Origin: an uncultured Clostridia bacterium
Lineage (GTDB): Bacteria; Bacillota; Clostridia; Lachnospirales; Cellulosilyticaceae
Reading direction: 5' to 3'
Assembly (NCBI GenBank): GCA_937981575.1
Contig: CALJNR010000070.1
Coordinates: forward strand, 1-36,237
Length of the DNA stretch: 36,237 bases
Part shown: positions 15,090 to 25,067 of the stretch, piece by piece
Layout of the letters: every line of letters begins with the position of its first letter
Numbering within the stretch: the stretch's first letter is position 1
Translations under genes and position numbers: made by a program
The notes under the pieces: model-generated
What the model was told of the DNA's origin: nothing
The model's database searches: none
Seen by the model: the letters and a program-made list of their open reading frames with translations, nothing else

Positions 15090-16805
15090 TTACATTTGAA
15101 TAGGAGCATCAATACCGAGTAAATAAAGTGCATTTTTAAGTGTATATTTAGTTGCAGCAACAACAGAAAGTCTAGATTCTTTAAGCTTTTTTTCATCTAC
15201 TAAAATAGGATTATCATGATAAAACTTATTAAAGGCTTGGGCTAGATCCACTGCATACCTTGCAATATAAGATGGCTCATAGTTTTCGGCAGCTGCTTTA
15301 ATCACTGAGTTAAAATCAGCTAGTTCCTTGGTAATCCCAACTGTAGCATCATCCGAAATCACACTATAATCGATCTCAAATCGCGGAATAGCATCTAAGT
15401 CTAAACCTGCTTTTTTTAATACGCTGCATGCTCTAGCATGAGTATACTGAACATATGGCCCTGTTTCACCATCAAAATTCAATACACGTTCCCATGAAAA
15501 TTGAATATCTTTAATAATATTATTATACATATCATCAAAAATAACTGCTCCAATACCTACCTTTTGAGCTACATCTTCTTTGTTTGGAAGTTGTGGATTT
15601 TTTTCTTCAATAATACTTCGTGTTTTATCCACAGCCTCTTTTAGAATATCTTCTAAGAAGATAACGTTGCCTGAGCGTGTGGATAATTTTCCGCCTTCCA
15701 TGCTTACCATCCCAAATGGTACGTGAACTAAATCCCCAGCCCAATCATAGCTCATTTTTTCAATCACTTTAAACCATTGAGCAAAGTGTAAGTTCTGCTG
15801 AAGTGCTGTAACGTAGATGCATTTTTTAAAATCATAGGTTTCCTTGCGATATTTAGCTGCTGTAATATCACGGGTTGCATATAATGAGCTGCCATCATTT
15901 TTTGTAATGAGGCATGGCGCCATATTTTCATCATCTAAACGTACAATTTTAGCCCCTTCACTGATCTCAATAAGTCCTTTATCCTCAAGCTCTTTAATGG
16001 CAGCCTCCATCTTGTCATTATAAAAGGCCTCTCCATTATAACTGTCAAATGTCACTCCGAGCATATCATATACTCTTTGGAACTCATTAAGGCTAACTTC
16101 CTTAAACCATTTCCATAGAGCCAGGGCTTCTTCATCCCCTTTTTCCATCTTAGTAAAATAGTCTCTTGCCTCCTGATCCATTTCTGGATGCTCTTTAGCT
16201 TCATCATGGAATAATACATATATTCTAAGAAGTTCAGAAATCCCCTTTTGCTCTACTTCTTCTTTACTGGAATACTTCTTATAGGCAACGATAAGCTTAC
16301 CAAACTGAGTTCCCCAATCACCTAAATGATTCACGCCAATACAATGATATCCAAGTGCTTCAAAAATACGATACAAGCTATGACCAATAACCGTTGAACG
16401 AAGGTGCCCTACATGAAATGGTTTAGCTATATTGGGTGATGAATAGTCAATAACGACATTTCCCTTTTCAAGGGTTTCAGCCATACCATACTTGTCGCCT
16501 TTTGCTAAAACTTCATCTAAAATTTCTTTAACGAGCAAACTTTTATCAATAAAAAAGTTAACATAAGCATTTATATTTTCAATATTTGAAACCCAATCTG
16601 CCTTATTTAAATTTTCTGCTAGTTCTTTGGCAATTATAGGGGGTGCTTTCCTAAGTTCTTTAGCTAGCTTAAAACATGGAAATGCATAATCACCCATACT
16701 GCTATTAGCAGGTACTTCTATCATCTTATATATATCATCCTGTGATAAGCTGTCTATTTTACTACTTAAAAGTCCGGCAAGCTCAAACTTAAAATCTTTC
16801 ATCAT
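15090..16805 (-). CDS. argS: Arginyl-tRNA synthetase
   Basis: A 571-residue class I synthetase that charges tRNA-Arg. It has the N-terminal additional domain, the HIGH motif as FHVGH within 'SPNIAKPFHVGHLRST' (about residues 123-138), and a KMSKS equivalent that is degenerate as usual in ArgS ('GGKLSTRSGN'). The C-terminal DALR anticodon-binding domain contains 'VQYTHARACSVL'. Length is normal for the family. AAAGGAG lies four bases before ATG 16805 and seven before the next codon, also ATG; either could be used. A promoter is seen at 16838-16866 and a terminator at 15041-15080, so it is a single-gene unit. No T-box leader was seen. Confidence 0.95.
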   Translation of the reverse strand: MMKDFKFELAGLLSSKIDSLSQDDIYKMIEVPANSSMGDYAFPCFKLAKELRKAPPIIAKELAENLNKADWVSNIENINAYVNFFIDKSLLVKEILDEVLAKGDKYGMAETLEKGNVVIDYSSPNIAKPFHVGHLRSTVIGHSLYRIFEALGYHCIGVNHLGDWGTQFGKLIVAYKKYSSKEEVEQKGISELLRIYVLFHDEAKEHPEMDQEARDYFTKMEKGDEEALALWKWFKEVSLNEFQRVYDMLGVTFDSYNGEAFYNDKMEAAIKELEDKGLIEISEGAKIVRLDDENMAPCLITKNDGSSLYATRDITAAKYRKETYDFKKCIYVTALQQNLHFAQWFKVIEKMSYDWAGDLVHVPFGMVSMEGGKLSTRSGNVIFLEDILKEAVDKTRSIIEEKNPQLPNKEDVAQKVGIGAVIFDDMYNNIIKDIQFSWERVLNFDGETGPYVQYTHARACSVLKKAGLDLDAIPRFEIDYSVISDDATVGITKELADFNSVIKAAAENYEPSYIARYAVDLAQAFNKFYHDNPILVDEKKLKESRLSVVAATKYTLKNALYLLGIDAPIQM

Positions 16806-16837
16806 TTTTCTCCTTTGTCCACAAAATCTATTATTCT

Positions 16838-16866
16838 ATTTTACCTAAATGTTTAATGTATATCAA
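16838..16866 (-). promoter_or_regulatory. argS promoter
   Basis: On the - strand, TTGATA (16866-16861) and TAAAAT (16843-16838) are spaced by 17 bases; each box is one base off consensus. The leader to argS would be about 25 bases. Confidence 0.6.
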
Positions 16867-17072
16867 GTTTATTAATCTATTATCTTACAAACAACTAAAA
16901 TACCTACTAACTAATCATTTATTATTTACTAAAGTCGTCTATTATAAACATATAGAGTAACAACCTACAAACTTATGTTTTTATCGGTGTAAAGTTGTTT
17001 CTTATAATAACTTCATATCATGTATCATCATGAGCAATTTAAACTTGAAGGTGTGGTATTTATACTCAAATA

Positions 17073-17111
17073 AAACAGCTACTATACTAGCATTAAGTAT
17101 ATTAGCTGTTT
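17073..17111 (-). terminator. Terminator after noc
   Basis: A hairpin with about 16 paired bases and one mismatch (AAACAGCTA paired with TAGCTGTTT, then TATACT with AAGTATA) ends in TTTTATTT on the - strand, just beyond the noc stop. Confidence 0.8.
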
Positions 17112-17115
17112 GAAA

Positions 17116-17913
17116 CTAATTTATTGGTATTTTAATTCTAATTTCGTAACCATCTGGCTGTTCTTTCATTGTATATTTAGCATCAATGCCTGATTTCTGT
17201 ATCATATCAACGGCTTGAGTAATCGTATTCGTTACAAGTCTGATGTCTTTTATGTAGGATTTGACCTTTTGAGTAGGCTGATGCTTACTTATGTTTTCAT
17301 TAGTTAAATCAACCAGCATCTGATCAATAAGCTGCTCTGTTTTTTTTACATTCAAATCCTGCTTAATGATTTTCTCAATAGCAACTAACTGTGTCTTCTC
17401 GTCTGGGAGTTTGAGGAGTGCTCTTGCATGTCTCTCAGTCAAGTTATTTTCTAAAAGCATCTTCTGAATAATAGTTGAAAGCTTAAGTATCCTCAGTTTA
17501 TTAGCAACAGTAGACTGATTTTTCCCAAGTGTACTCGCAAGTTCCTGCTGAGTATATCCATAATCTTGCATAACTGCAAGATAAGCCTGACTTTCTTCTA
17601 AAAAATTAAGATTCTCTCGTTGTAAGTTTTCTATAAGGGCAAGTACAGCACTATCTTTTGTTGTAACTTCTGCTATTATAGCTGGAATCGTCTCAAGACC
17701 TGCCAGCTTCGATGCTTTTAATCTTCTCTCTCCCGCTATAAGTTCATAAGAACTCCCTATCATTCTCACAGTAATAGGCTGCATAAGCCCATGTTCTAAA
17801 ATAGAAGCTGCAAGTTCTTGAAGCGATGCATTGGAAAAAACCTTCCTAGGCTGATAAGGATTTGGTCTAACACGATCTACAGGGACTAATTCAATTTTTA
17901 AATTCTTTTGCAT
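17116..17913 (-). CDS. noc: Nucleoid occlusion protein Noc (ParB family)
   Basis: A 265-residue ParB paralog. It has a CTP-binding N-domain (GERRLKASK), a helix-turn-helix 'YTQQELASTLGKNQSTVANK' and a C-terminal domain ending 'GYEIRIKIPI', much like Bacillus Noc. It lacks the GLGKGL ParA-contact motif. At the four published specificity positions it has Gln, Lys, Lys and Arg (QSTVANKLRILK and ERHARA), the Noc/NBS set rather than the parS set of the ParB at 9726. Bacillus Noc starts with an amphipathic membrane-binding helix; here the CTP domain begins almost at once, and an in-frame TAA two codons before the ATG rules out a longer N-terminus. GAGGGGAG precedes the ATG. The gene follows rsmG, as in Bacillus. 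Confidence 0.88.
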   Translation of the reverse strand: MQKNLKIELVPVDRVRPNPYQPRKVFSNASLQELAASILEHGLMQPITVRMIGSSYELIAGERRLKASKLAGLETIPAIIAEVTTKDSAVLALIENLQRENLNFLEESQAYLAVMQDYGYTQQELASTLGKNQSTVANKLRILKLSTIIQKMLLENNLTERHARALLKLPDEKTQLVAIEKIIKQDLNVKKTEQLIDQMLVDLTNENISKHQPTQKVKSYIKDIRLVTNTITQAVDMIQKSGIDAKYTMKEQPDGYEIRIKIPIN

Positions 17914-18054
17914 GTGTTACTACTCCCCTCTAAGACAACAATTTTTGCTAAAATAAATTATACCATATTTTTACTAAAAAAACCATATTTAAGCTTTGAA
18001 ATTATAAATTGTAGTATAAAAATATATTATCTATCTATAAAATACATACTTTTA

Positions 18055-18783
18055 CTACTTGTTTAGACCTAATGGCATCTTAGCAGGCTCTCCAGCCTTT
18101 CTGGGATATTTAGGAGATGTTATTCTTACCTTTTTTATTTTAGCAATTTTGTGATTAAGGTCAGTATAGGGTACCTTGGCATCTACTACTTCATTAAGTT
18201 TGGCACCTAATATTTCAATTGCTTTCTTACCTTGTTCGATTTCCTCATCTAATTTTTGCCCTTTTAGGGCAATAAGATAACCACCGACTTTAACAAAAGG
18301 CAGGGTGTATTCACTAAGTACTGCAAGATGAGCAACTGCCCTTGAGGCACACACGTCAAACTTCTCTCTATATTCTTTTTGTTTACCTAAATCCTCTGCT
18401 CTTTGATGAATACAGTTTACTTTTTCTAGCCTTAATTCATTTATAACTTCATCTAGAAAAACTAACCTCTTTTTAAGTGAATCAACAAGTGTTACTTCAA
18501 TATCCGGAAAGGCAATCTTAATCACTAATCCTGGGAAACCAGCTCCTGTTCCAATATCAATGAGTGAACTAACTTTGTCCATTTCTAAAGACTTATTGAC
18601 TGTTAAGCAATCTAAAAAATGTTTTGTTATAACTTCTCTATCTTCAGTAATAGCTGTTAAATTCATTTTTTCATTCCACTCTAACAAGAGCTTTTTGTAC
18701 TGCATAAATTGATCAAGCTGTATATCATTAAGTATTATGCCTAAATCACTTGCTCCATCAAACAGTAATTGTCTTTCGTTCAT
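18055..18783 (-). CDS. rsmG: 16S rRNA (guanine527-N7)-methyltransferase RsmG
   Basis: A 242-residue SAM-dependent enzyme (GidB) that methylates G527 of 16S rRNA. The SAM-binding motif 'LIDIGTGAGFPGLVIKIAFP' is near residues 71-90, 'VTLVDSLKKRLVFLDEV' follows, and 'FDVCASRAVAHL' matches the family's catalytic region. The N-terminal helical part with 'YKKLLLEWNEKMNLTAITED' is also typical. GAGG seven bases before the ATG supports the start. It lies 18 bases after mnmG, so the two are cotranscribed; noc follows after 141 bases. Confidence 0.95.
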   Translation of the reverse strand: MNERQLLFDGASDLGIILNDIQLDQFMQYKKLLLEWNEKMNLTAITEDREVITKHFLDCLTVNKSLEMDKVSSLIDIGTGAGFPGLVIKIAFPDIEVTLVDSLKKRLVFLDEVINELRLEKVNCIHQRAEDLGKQKEYREKFDVCASRAVAHLAVLSEYTLPFVKVGGYLIALKGQKLDEEIEQGKKAIEILGAKLNEVVDAKVPYTDLNHKIAKIKKVRITSPKYPRKAGEPAKMPLGLNK

Positions 18784-18801
18784 CTTTATTCCTCTTTCTT
18801 A

Positions 18802-20697
18802 TTATTCCTCTTCTTTTTTAGTTCTTCTTCTTTGCTCCAGATAAACTAAAAGCACTGAAATATCTGCCGGAGAAACACCTGATATACGTGAAGCCTGACC
18901 AATAGAGATAGGTTTAATTTGTTTAAGTTTTTGTTTAGCTTCTAACCTTAAACTATAAACATCATCATAATCAATATCCTCAGGTAAAAGTTTACGCTCA
19001 AGCTTTTTAAACTGTTCAACTTGTTTAAGCTGCCTTGAAATATAACCTTCATATTTAAGTTCTATCATTACTTGATGAATAATATCGTTTGAAAGATCGG
19101 GTCTTGTCTCATCCACTTCTTCAAAATCTTCATATTCAAGTTCAGGCCTTTTTAAAAGTTCTGACAAAGCTATTCCAGACCTCAAAAGGGTACTATTTTT
19201 AACTTCTAATATCTGTTGTACCTTTTCGCTGGTACCAACATATACATTCTTAAGCCTATTAAGCTCTGCATCAATAGATTGTCTTTTTTCAATAAACTTC
19301 TGATATCTTTCTTCAGAAATAAGTCCTGCAGCATAACCTTTTTCGGTAAGTCTTAAATCTGCATTATCTTGTCTTAAAAGCAGTCTGTATTCCGCTCTTG
19401 AAGTCATCATACGATAAGGCTCTTTTGTGCCTTTTGTTACTAAATCATCAATAAGAACACCAATATATCCTTCCGACCTATCAATGATTATAGGTTCCTT
19501 ACCGCTTACTTTAAGGGCAGCATTAATACCAGCTACAAGCCCTTGCGCTGCAGCTTCTTCATAACCTGAGCTCCCATTCATTTGCCCTGCACTAAAAAAT
19601 CCTTCTATTATCTTAAATTCAAGAGAGTGTTTAAGCTGAAGGGGATCAATACAGTCATATTCTATGGCATAACCTGTCCGCATCACATCAACATTTTCAA
19701 GTCCTTTAATAGATCTAAGCATGGCCAGTTGAACTTCTTCAGGTAAAGAAGAACTCATTCCCTGAACATACATTTCTGTTGTATTTTCACCTTCTGGTTC
19801 AAGGAAAATTTGATGCCTTTCTTTATCTGCAAATCTAACTACTTTATCCTCAATTGATGGACAGTACCTAGGTCCTGTTCCTTCAATAACCCCTGCATAT
19901 AAAGGTGATCTATGAAGATTATCCCTAATAATCTGATGGGTTTTTTCATTAGTATATGTTAAGTAACATGGAAACTGCTCTCTTTTTATATCTTCCTCCG
20001 TATGTTCGAAAGAAAAAGGCACAATTATTTCATCTCCATGCTGTGGCTCCATTTGATCAAAGTCAACTGTTCTTGCATCAACTCTCGCTGGTGTGCCTGT
20101 CTTAAATCTTCTAAGCTCTATTCCTAATTTTTTAAGTGCTTCACTCAGCTCATTTGAACTTTTGAGCCCATTAGGTCCTGTGTATTCTATTGAATCACCA
20201 GTAAGGCATCTTGAACGGATATATGTTCCTCCTGCCAGTATCGCAGCTTTACACCCATAAACCGCTCCTCTGTTAGTAACTACTCCTGTTACCTTGTTAT
20301 CTTCAACTAAAATGTTTACTATCTCCTGCTGCTTAATACTTAGGTTTTCAGTCTTTTCAAGTATACGTTTCATTGTACTTGTATATTTAAGCTTATCAGC
20401 CTGTGCTCTTAATGAATGAACAGCTGGTCCTTTGGCCGTATTTAGCATACGTGATTGAATATAAGTTCTGTCAATATTCTTACCCATTTCACCACCAAGA
20501 GCATCTATTTCTCTCACTAAATGACCTTTGGAAGTTCCTCCTACGTTAGGGTTACAAGGCATCATCGCTATACTATCTAAAGACATTGTAAATAATGCTG
20601 TTTTTTTCCCCATGCGTGCTGCAGCAAGCGCTGCTTCACATCCTGCATGTCCTCCTCCGATTACGGCTACATCAACTTGATCTGCAATGTAAGTCAT
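18802..20697 (-). CDS. mnmG: tRNA uridine-5-carboxymethylaminomethyl modification enzyme MnmG
   Basis: A 631-residue FAD protein (GidA) that, with MnmE, installs the cmnm5 group on the wobble uridine of certain tRNAs. The FAD-binding '[20 protein letters not shown]' is near the start. '[20 protein letters not shown]' and '[15 protein letters not shown]' carry the two conserved cysteines, and the helical C-terminal domain ends in '[18 protein letters not shown]'. I chose ATG 20697 with GGAGAGG upstream; a TTG at 20724 would overlap mnmE and has no site. It starts 12 bases after the mnmE stop, so the two partners are made together. Confidence 0.96.
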   Translation of the reverse strand: MTYIADQVDVAVIGGGHAGCEAALAAARMGKKTALFTMSLDSIAMMPCNPNVGGTSKGHLVREIDALGGEMGKNIDRTYIQSRMLNTAKGPAVHSLRAQADKLKYTSTMKRILEKTENLSIKQQEIVNILVEDNKVTGVVTNRGAVYGCKAAILAGGTYIRSRCLTGDSIEYTGPNGLKSSNELSEALKKLGIELRRFKTGTPARVDARTVDFDQMEPQHGDEIIVPFSFEHTEEDIKREQFPCYLTYTNEKTHQIIRDNLHRSPLYAGVIEGTGPRYCPSIEDKVVRFADKERHQIFLEPEGENTTEMYVQGMSSSLPEEVQLAMLRSIKGLENVDVMRTGYAIEYDCIDPLQLKHSLEFKIIEGFFSAGQMNGSSGYEEAAAQGLVAGINAALKVSGKEPIIIDRSEGYIGVLIDDLVTKGTKEPYRMMTSRAEYRLLLRQDNADLRLTEKGYAAGLISEERYQKFIEKRQSIDAELNRLKNVYVGTSEKVQQILEVKNSTLLRSGIALSELLKRPELEYEDFEEVDETRPDLSNDIIHQVMIELKYEGYISRQLKQVEQFKKLERKLLPEDIDYDDVYSLRLEAKQKLKQIKPISIGQASRISGVSPADISVLLVYLEQRRRTKKEEE

Positions 20698-20708
20698 TTT
20701 AACCTCTC

Positions 20709-22091
20709 CTACTTTCCTAAACAAAATCTACTAAACAATTCACTGATAATCTCGTCTTTTAACGCTTCTCCTACAATCATTCCTAAATGACCGTATGAAT
20801 CATGAAGATCTATTGCCAGACAGTCTTCAGGAAGTCCTATTGTGATAGCCTCTATTACCTTTTCTAAACTTGTAATAGCATTAATAAGTGATTCTTTCTG
20901 CCTTCTGTTAGATAAGGTAACCCCTCCCGAAACCTTCCCCTTCCCTTCAGCTATGAAGTTTTTCATCACCTGTTTAAGTAAAGGTAACCCCTCATGTTGC
21001 TTGGCAGATAGGCTTATGATTTCTCCATTACTTAAATAGCTCTCGATTATTTCCTGGGGAATAACACTGCCTAAGTCAGCCTTATTAAGTATATAAAATA
21101 CTTTTTTACCTCTTACTTGATCAAGTAATTCAATATCCTGATCTGTAATCCCCGCGTGTGTATCTATAAGAAATAAAACTAAATCTGCCTCTTCAATAGA
21201 AGTCTTTGATCTTTCGACACCTATCTTTTCAACAATATCTTCTGTTTCACGAATTCCAGCTGTATCTAGCAACAAAAAAGGCACGCCTTCAATGTTTAAG
21301 TAAGCTTCAACTACATCTCGTGTTGTGCCGGGAATATCCGTAACAATTGCCTTGTTTTCTTCAAGAAGTGCATTTAATAAGGAGGACTTTCCTACATTAG
21401 GACGCCCAATGATGGCAGTTTTTACCCCTTCTCTTATCATTTTACCTGTATCAGCTGTTTCAAGAAGTAAATTAAGGTTTTCTAATAGATCACTGAGTTC
21501 TTGCTGAAAATCGCTTGTAATAGGCTCGTCCATATCATATTCTGGGTAATCAATAGATACTTCTATCCTTGCAATAATCTGCAGCAGTATATCTTGATAA
21601 GCCTTAATCTGCCTCGATAACTTTCCTTCCAGTTGCTCTACTGCTTGGGCTAGTGAGAGTTCTGTCTTAGATTCAATGATATCCATAATAGCTTCTACCT
21701 GAGCCAAATCAATACGTCCATTTAAAAAAGCTCTTTTCGTAAAATCACCTTGGTCTGCAAGTCTTGCGCCAGCTTTAATAACCTCCATTAATACAGCATT
21801 AAGCGGCACTGGCCCACCATGGCAATTAATCTCGATTACATCTTCTCTAGTAAATGTTTTAGGAGCCCGCATCAGCATAACTAAAACTTCATCTAATACA
21901 TTACCAGCAGCATTTACAATATGTCCATAAGTAATTGTATGAGATGGTATATTTAAAAGAGATTTTTTATTGGCTGCTCGGAATACCTTATCAACTATAG
22001 AAATGGTGTCACTGCCACTTATTCTAATAATACCTATTCCCCCTACACCTATCGGCGTTGAAATAGCAGCTATTGTATCATCAAATAACAT
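20709..22091 (-). CDS. mnmE: tRNA modification GTPase MnmE
   Basis: A 460-residue GTPase (TrmE), partner of MnmG. The N-terminal formyl-THF-binding domain begins '[20 protein letters not shown]'. A G domain is inserted in the helical domain, with GRPNVGKSS (about 227-235), 'DIPGTTRDV', DTAG and NKAD. The C-terminal CLGK bears the essential cysteine. Length is normal. AAAGGATG precedes the ATG. A strong hairpin with a run of nine T lies only about 15 bases upstream (22106-22132), with no room for a promoter between; expression must come by readthrough or from a promoter inside jag. Confidence 0.96.
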   Translation of the reverse strand: MLFDDTIAAISTPIGVGGIGIIRISGSDTISIVDKVFRAANKKSLLNIPSHTITYGHIVNAAGNVLDEVLVMLMRAPKTFTREDVIEINCHGGPVPLNAVLMEVIKAGARLADQGDFTKRAFLNGRIDLAQVEAIMDIIESKTELSLAQAVEQLEGKLSRQIKAYQDILLQIIARIEVSIDYPEYDMDEPITSDFQQELSDLLENLNLLLETADTGKMIREGVKTAIIGRPNVGKSSLLNALLEENKAIVTDIPGTTRDVVEAYLNIEGVPFLLLDTAGIRETEDIVEKIGVERSKTSIEEADLVLFLIDTHAGITDQDIELLDQVRGKKVFYILNKADLGSVIPQEIIESYLSNGEIISLSAKQHEGLPLLKQVMKNFIAEGKGKVSGGVTLSNRRQKESLINAITSLEKVIEAITIGLPEDCLAIDLHDSYGHLGMIVGEALKDEIISELFSRFCLGK

Positions 22092-22105
22092 ACTGTCATC
22101 CTTTC

Positions 22106-22132
22106 TAAAAAAAAACCCAGTATAAACTGGGT
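22106..22132 (-). terminator. Internal terminator between jag and mnmE
   Basis: On the - strand, ACCCAGT and ACTGGGT pair perfectly around a four-base loop directly after the jag stop codon, followed by nine T. This is a textbook intrinsic terminator within an otherwise colinear cluster. Confidence 0.85.
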
Positions 22133-22930
22133 CTATCTATATGATCTATTTTGATAAGTTGGACTAATAACCACTCTTCTAAAAGGCTCTTTTCCTTCAC
22201 TGTGAGTTTTCACAATCTTACTGTCTTGAAGAGCAGCATGAATAATTCTTCTGTCATATGGGTTCATAGGCTCTAAAATAATAGGCTTTTTAGTCTGCTG
22301 TGCCTTTTTACTTAGCTTGTAAGCAAGTTTCCTAAGCGTTTCTTCTCTTCTTGCTCTGTAATTTTCTGTATCCAGCATTACCTTTATATATTCTACTCTA
22401 TTTTTATTAGCCACTATATTTACAATATATTGAATAGCATCAAGGGTTTCTCCGCGTTTACCTATTATGATACCCATATTATTTCCTTCTATACTAATAG
22501 CTACTCTGTTATTGTTCACAACTTTAGAGTGAATCGTTGATTCAATAGACATTTCTTTGAGAAGTTTATATAAAAAGTCTTCCGCAAGTTTTATAACTTC
22601 ATTAAGTTCTTCTTCAGTTACAATAACAGCATCCTCTGAATCCTTTTTTTCTTCCTTCTTAACTTCCTTTTTAATGTCCTTTTTAAATTCTCTTTTAGGC
22701 GCAGCCTTTTCAAAAGTCTTAATTTCAGGCTTAATATCCTCAACATTTCCACTTTCTTCTTCTTTAAGTGTAACTCTTACTTTAGCTTCTTTTGCTCCAA
22801 AACCTAGTAAACCCTTAGAACCTTTTGATATAATCTCAATATTTACTTCGTCTGTACTAGCACCTAATTCAATAAGTGCTTCTGTAATAGCTTCATCAAC
22901 CGTTCTTCCCACTTTTTCTACGAATTTCAT
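22133..22930 (-). CDS. jag: RNA-binding protein Jag/KhpB
   Basis: A 265-residue RNA-binding protein. It has an N-terminal Jag-N domain (about residues 1-52, 'EKVGRTVDEAITEALIELGA'), a Lys/Glu-rich linker (about 55-105), a KH domain with 'IIGKRGETLDAIQYIVNIVA' (about 154-173), and an R3H domain with 'NPYDRRIIHAALQD'. Homologs bind small and messenger RNAs and affect cell elongation and division. It follows yidC after 26 bases, the usual order (spoIIIJ-jag). It ends at the terminator 22106-22132. Confidence 0.93.
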   Translation of the reverse strand: MKFVEKVGRTVDEAITEALIELGASTDEVNIEIISKGSKGLLGFGAKEAKVRVTLKEEESGNVEDIKPEIKTFEKAAPKREFKKDIKKEVKKEEKKDSEDAVIVTEEELNEVIKLAEDFLYKLLKEMSIESTIHSKVVNNNRVAISIEGNNMGIIIGKRGETLDAIQYIVNIVANKNRVEYIKVMLDTENYRARREETLRKLAYKLSKKAQQTKKPIILEPMNPYDRRIIHAALQDSKIVKTHSEGKEPFRRVVISPTYQNRSYR

Positions 22931-22956
22931 ATGAATACCCCCAGGCTTCTTAATAT

Positions 22957-24087
22957 TTATTCCTTATTACTTTCATCTTGGATACTCTCATTTGGTGCAG
23001 CTGTTTGATTTTGAACAGGTACTTTTTTAATAACCTTTTTCTTCACGATTTTTTTAGCTTTTACCTCTTCTACTTTCTCTTTTTTAAGCTTTTCTTCTAA
23101 TTTTTCTTCTTGTTTCGCGACAATTTTATTAACACCCCATTGTTGTCCCATCATAATAATATTACCCGCAATCCAGTAGAGAGCTAAGCCAACAGGCATA
23201 GTATATGAAAACATAGCTGTCATAACAGGCATCATAATATTCATTGTCTTCATCATAGAATCTGTTGGGTTTGCTTCCTTACTCCCCCCAGCAGTTTCAG
23301 TTTTTTGCTGCATCGCTGCAGAACTTGCCATTGTAATCTTGGAGAAGATAAATGTCGAAGCTCCTGCAATAATAGGAACTAACACTGCCAGCCATACACC
23401 TTCTTTTATTAAAAGTGCAGGTGTATCTATTAAATTAACACCTAAAAATACTTCAAACTGTTCTTTTGCTCTTAGTGCGTTATTAAGGATCGGTCTTGCA
23501 CCTTCGCTGACTTGATTTAGTACTTCACGCCATTGGCTGCTGTTTAAATGACTTAAAAAGTTACCCAACTGATCTGTTTGTGTAATATCATACTCTACTC
23601 GAGATGTTGACTGAACCGCTTTTTTAAAACCTTCAAGCATATTTTGGTAGTTAGGTACATTAGCTATCATAGTTTCTGCAATATCATTATATTGATTTCC
23701 AAGTATAGTAATGTATTTAGCTGGCTCACGAAGCACATTGAAAAGTGCTATAATAAGCGGAAATTGAATAAGAAGCGGCAAACACCCGGCTAACGGGTTA
23801 ATTTTATATTTCTTATAAAGTTCTTTCATTTCATTGCTATATTTTAACTGAGATTCTTGATCTTTTTTATTCTTGTACTTTTCTTGTATTGCTTTCATTT
23901 CAGGCTGAATTCTGCTCATACCACGTGACGTTCTCTGTGAAGAAAGCTGAAGCGGTGTTAAAAGTAAACGCGTAACTAATGTAAATATAATAATTGTAAT
24001 CCCTAAAGCAGCCATTGGAGATAAGACCACAACCCATTCAAATATGATATTGAGCATAGCTCCAAAAAACTCATTAATTATTCCCAT
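22957..24087 (-). CDS. yidC: Membrane protein insertase YidC/OxaA (SpoIIIJ)
   Basis: A 376-residue insertase. It starts without a lipoprotein signal, opening with a hydrophobic helix (about residues 5-25). A second helix has the '[20 protein letters not shown]' region containing the conserved groove arginine. The coiled C1 loop ('[15 protein letters not shown]') is followed by '[20 protein letters not shown]', an extended loop (about 125-215), and the last helices with '[13 protein letters not shown]'. The cytoplasmic tail is rich in Lys and Glu and could touch ribosomes. Its start overlaps the end of yidD by 14 bases, so the two are coupled. Confidence 0.95.
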   Translation of the reverse strand: MGIINEFFGAMLNIIFEWVVVLSPMAALGITIIIFTLVTRLLLTPLQLSSQRTSRGMSRIQPEMKAIQEKYKNKKDQESQLKYSNEMKELYKKYKINPLAGCLPLLIQFPLIIALFNVLREPAKYITILGNQYNDIAETMIANVPNYQNMLEGFKKAVQSTSRVEYDITQTDQLGNFLSHLNSSQWREVLNQVSEGARPILNNALRAKEQFEVFLGVNLIDTPALLIKEGVWLAVLVPIIAGASTFIFSKITMASSAAMQQKTETAGGSKEANPTDSMMKTMNIMMPVMTAMFSYTMPVGLALYWIAGNIIMMGQQWGVNKIVAKQEEKLEEKLKKEKVEEVKAKKIVKKKVIKKVPVQNQTAAPNESIQDESNKE

Positions 24088-24355
24088 TCTTATCCTCCTG
24101 ATTTTTCTTATTATTTAATAAGACTTTTTTCTCTGGTACTGGGTCATACATCATAGCGCGCGAAAAAGGATGACACTTTAAAATTCTCTTTAGTCCTAAA
24201 TAAATTCCTTTTAAAACACCATGAATTTGTATAGCCTCATAAGTATATTGTGAACATGTTGGAATGAACCTGCAATTACTTCCAAGCATAGGTGATATCC
24301 CTCTTTGATAAAACCTTATAAGCATCAATGCTGCCCTTTTAGGTATTGCTCTCAC
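24074..24355 (-). CDS. yidD: Membrane protein insertion efficiency factor YidD
   Basis: A 93-residue small membrane-associated protein with the family signature '[30 protein letters not shown]' split over residues 12-41 and CHPFS at about 61-65. It assists insertion by YidC, whose gene it overlaps by 14 bases. The four-cysteine pattern is reduced to three here (NCRF, TCSQ, KCHP), as common in the family. It lies 44 bases after rnpA in the usual order. Confidence 0.94.
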   Translation of the reverse strand: MRAIPKRAALMLIRFYQRGISPMLGSNCRFIPTCSQYTYEAIQIHGVLKGIYLGLKRILKCHPFSRAMMYDPVPEKKVLLNNKKNQEDKNGNN

Positions 24356-24399
24356 ATGAAAATCCTTTCTGTAGCAGATTATATCATATATTTTTTCAT

Positions 24400-24747
24400 T
24401 TATATAGAAGTATTATATACTTTATGCTGTTTTAATAAGTGAATAAGAGCAGATGAAATTTCACTATAAGATGCACCTTTTGCATTTGTTCTAGCTATTA
24501 CTATAAAAATCCATCCTTCTTTATCTATGTTATCTTCATTTAATCTGTAACTTTCTCTAATCAGCCTCGTAACCCTGCTGCGTATAACACTGTTTCCTAC
24601 TTTTTTACTAACCGAAATACCTAATTTGTTTATTTGGTTATTTGTCTTATATTTATACAGAACTAAATACCTATTCGCAAAAGACTTTCCTTTTTTATAG
24701 ACCTGCCTGAATTCATAATTTTTTTTTAATGATTCTGTATATTTCAT
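24400..24747 (-). CDS. rnpA: Ribonuclease P protein component
   Basis: A 115-residue basic protein, the protein subunit of RNase P that matures tRNA 5' ends. It has the family features '[17 protein letters not shown]' at the start, '[20 protein letters not shown]' and '[10 protein letters not shown]', containing the conserved RNR-like basic helix (here [11 protein letters not shown]). I chose ATG 24747, nine bases after AGGGG; a TTG two codons earlier is only three bases from it. It follows rpmH across the hairpin 24777-24806, so some of its transcription probably comes by readthrough from the rpmH promoter. Confidence 0.94.
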   Translation of the reverse strand: MKYTESLKKNYEFRQVYKKGKSFANRYLVLYKYKTNNQINKLGISVSKKVGNSVIRSRVTRLIRESYRLNEDNIDKEGWIFIVIARTNAKGASYSEISSALIHLLKQHKVYNTSI

Positions 24748-24776
24748 CTTCAAGTACCCCTAAATTTATATAAGGC

Positions 24777-24806
24777 AAAACAAGGCCACTAATGCGGCCT
24801 TGTTTT
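24777..24806 (-). terminator. Hairpin between rpmH and rnpA
   Basis: Perfect 11-bp arms (AAAACAAGGCC at 24777-24787 and its complement at 24796-24806) enclose an eight-base loop and end in TTTT on the - strand. The stem begins inside the rpmH stop codon, so ribosomes finishing rpmH would cover part of it. It may reduce transcription of the downstream genes relative to rpmH. Confidence 0.8.
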
Positions 24807-24939
24807 ATGCTGTTAGTTTGTTTCTACCTTTTGCACGTCTTCTAGCGATTACCGCTCTGCCGTTTTTTGTTCTCATTCTTTTACGAAAACCATGTTCTTT
24901 ACTTCTTTGACGTTTCTTTGGCTGAAAAGTCATTTTCAT
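24805..24939 (-). CDS. rpmH: 50S ribosomal protein L34
   Basis: A 44-residue, highly basic protein: [20 protein letters not shown], then [15 protein letters not shown] and AKGRNKLTA. This is the canonical L34 pattern. The start at 24939 has AGGAGG eight bases upstream; the methionine at codon 3 is too far from it. It is the first gene left of oriC, driven by the promoter at 25039-25067, and its stop codon is part of the hairpin that follows. Confidence 0.98.
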   Translation of the reverse strand: MKMTFQPKKRQRSKEHGFRKRMRTKNGRAVIARRRAKGRNKLTA

Positions 24940-25038
24940 AGTGTGCACCTCCTTAATAAATAGAGTACTCACACAATATGCACATTAGTTAAATATAAAA
25001 TCACACACAAATAAAAAAAATAAATAAGCACTATTCAT

Positions 25039-25067
25039 AGTATAGAAGATTTATAAATACTAGTCAA
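25039..25067 (-). promoter_or_regulatory. rpmH promoter
   Basis: On the - strand, TTGACT (25067-25062), a 17-base spacer and TATACT (25044-25039), each one base off consensus. The leader to rpmH would be about 90 bases. Confidence 0.8.

Larger units (their letters stand above)
16806..17115. other. Intergenic region between argS and noc
   Basis: It holds the argS promoter (16838-16866) and the noc operon terminator (17073-17111). The roughly 200 bases between them show no open frame, repeat or RNA structure that I can support. Confidence 0.6.

Noticed and set aside
16806..17115. T-box riboswitch before argS
   Set aside because: The argS promoter lies only about 25-60 bases before the gene, and I saw no T-box core sequence or antiterminator.
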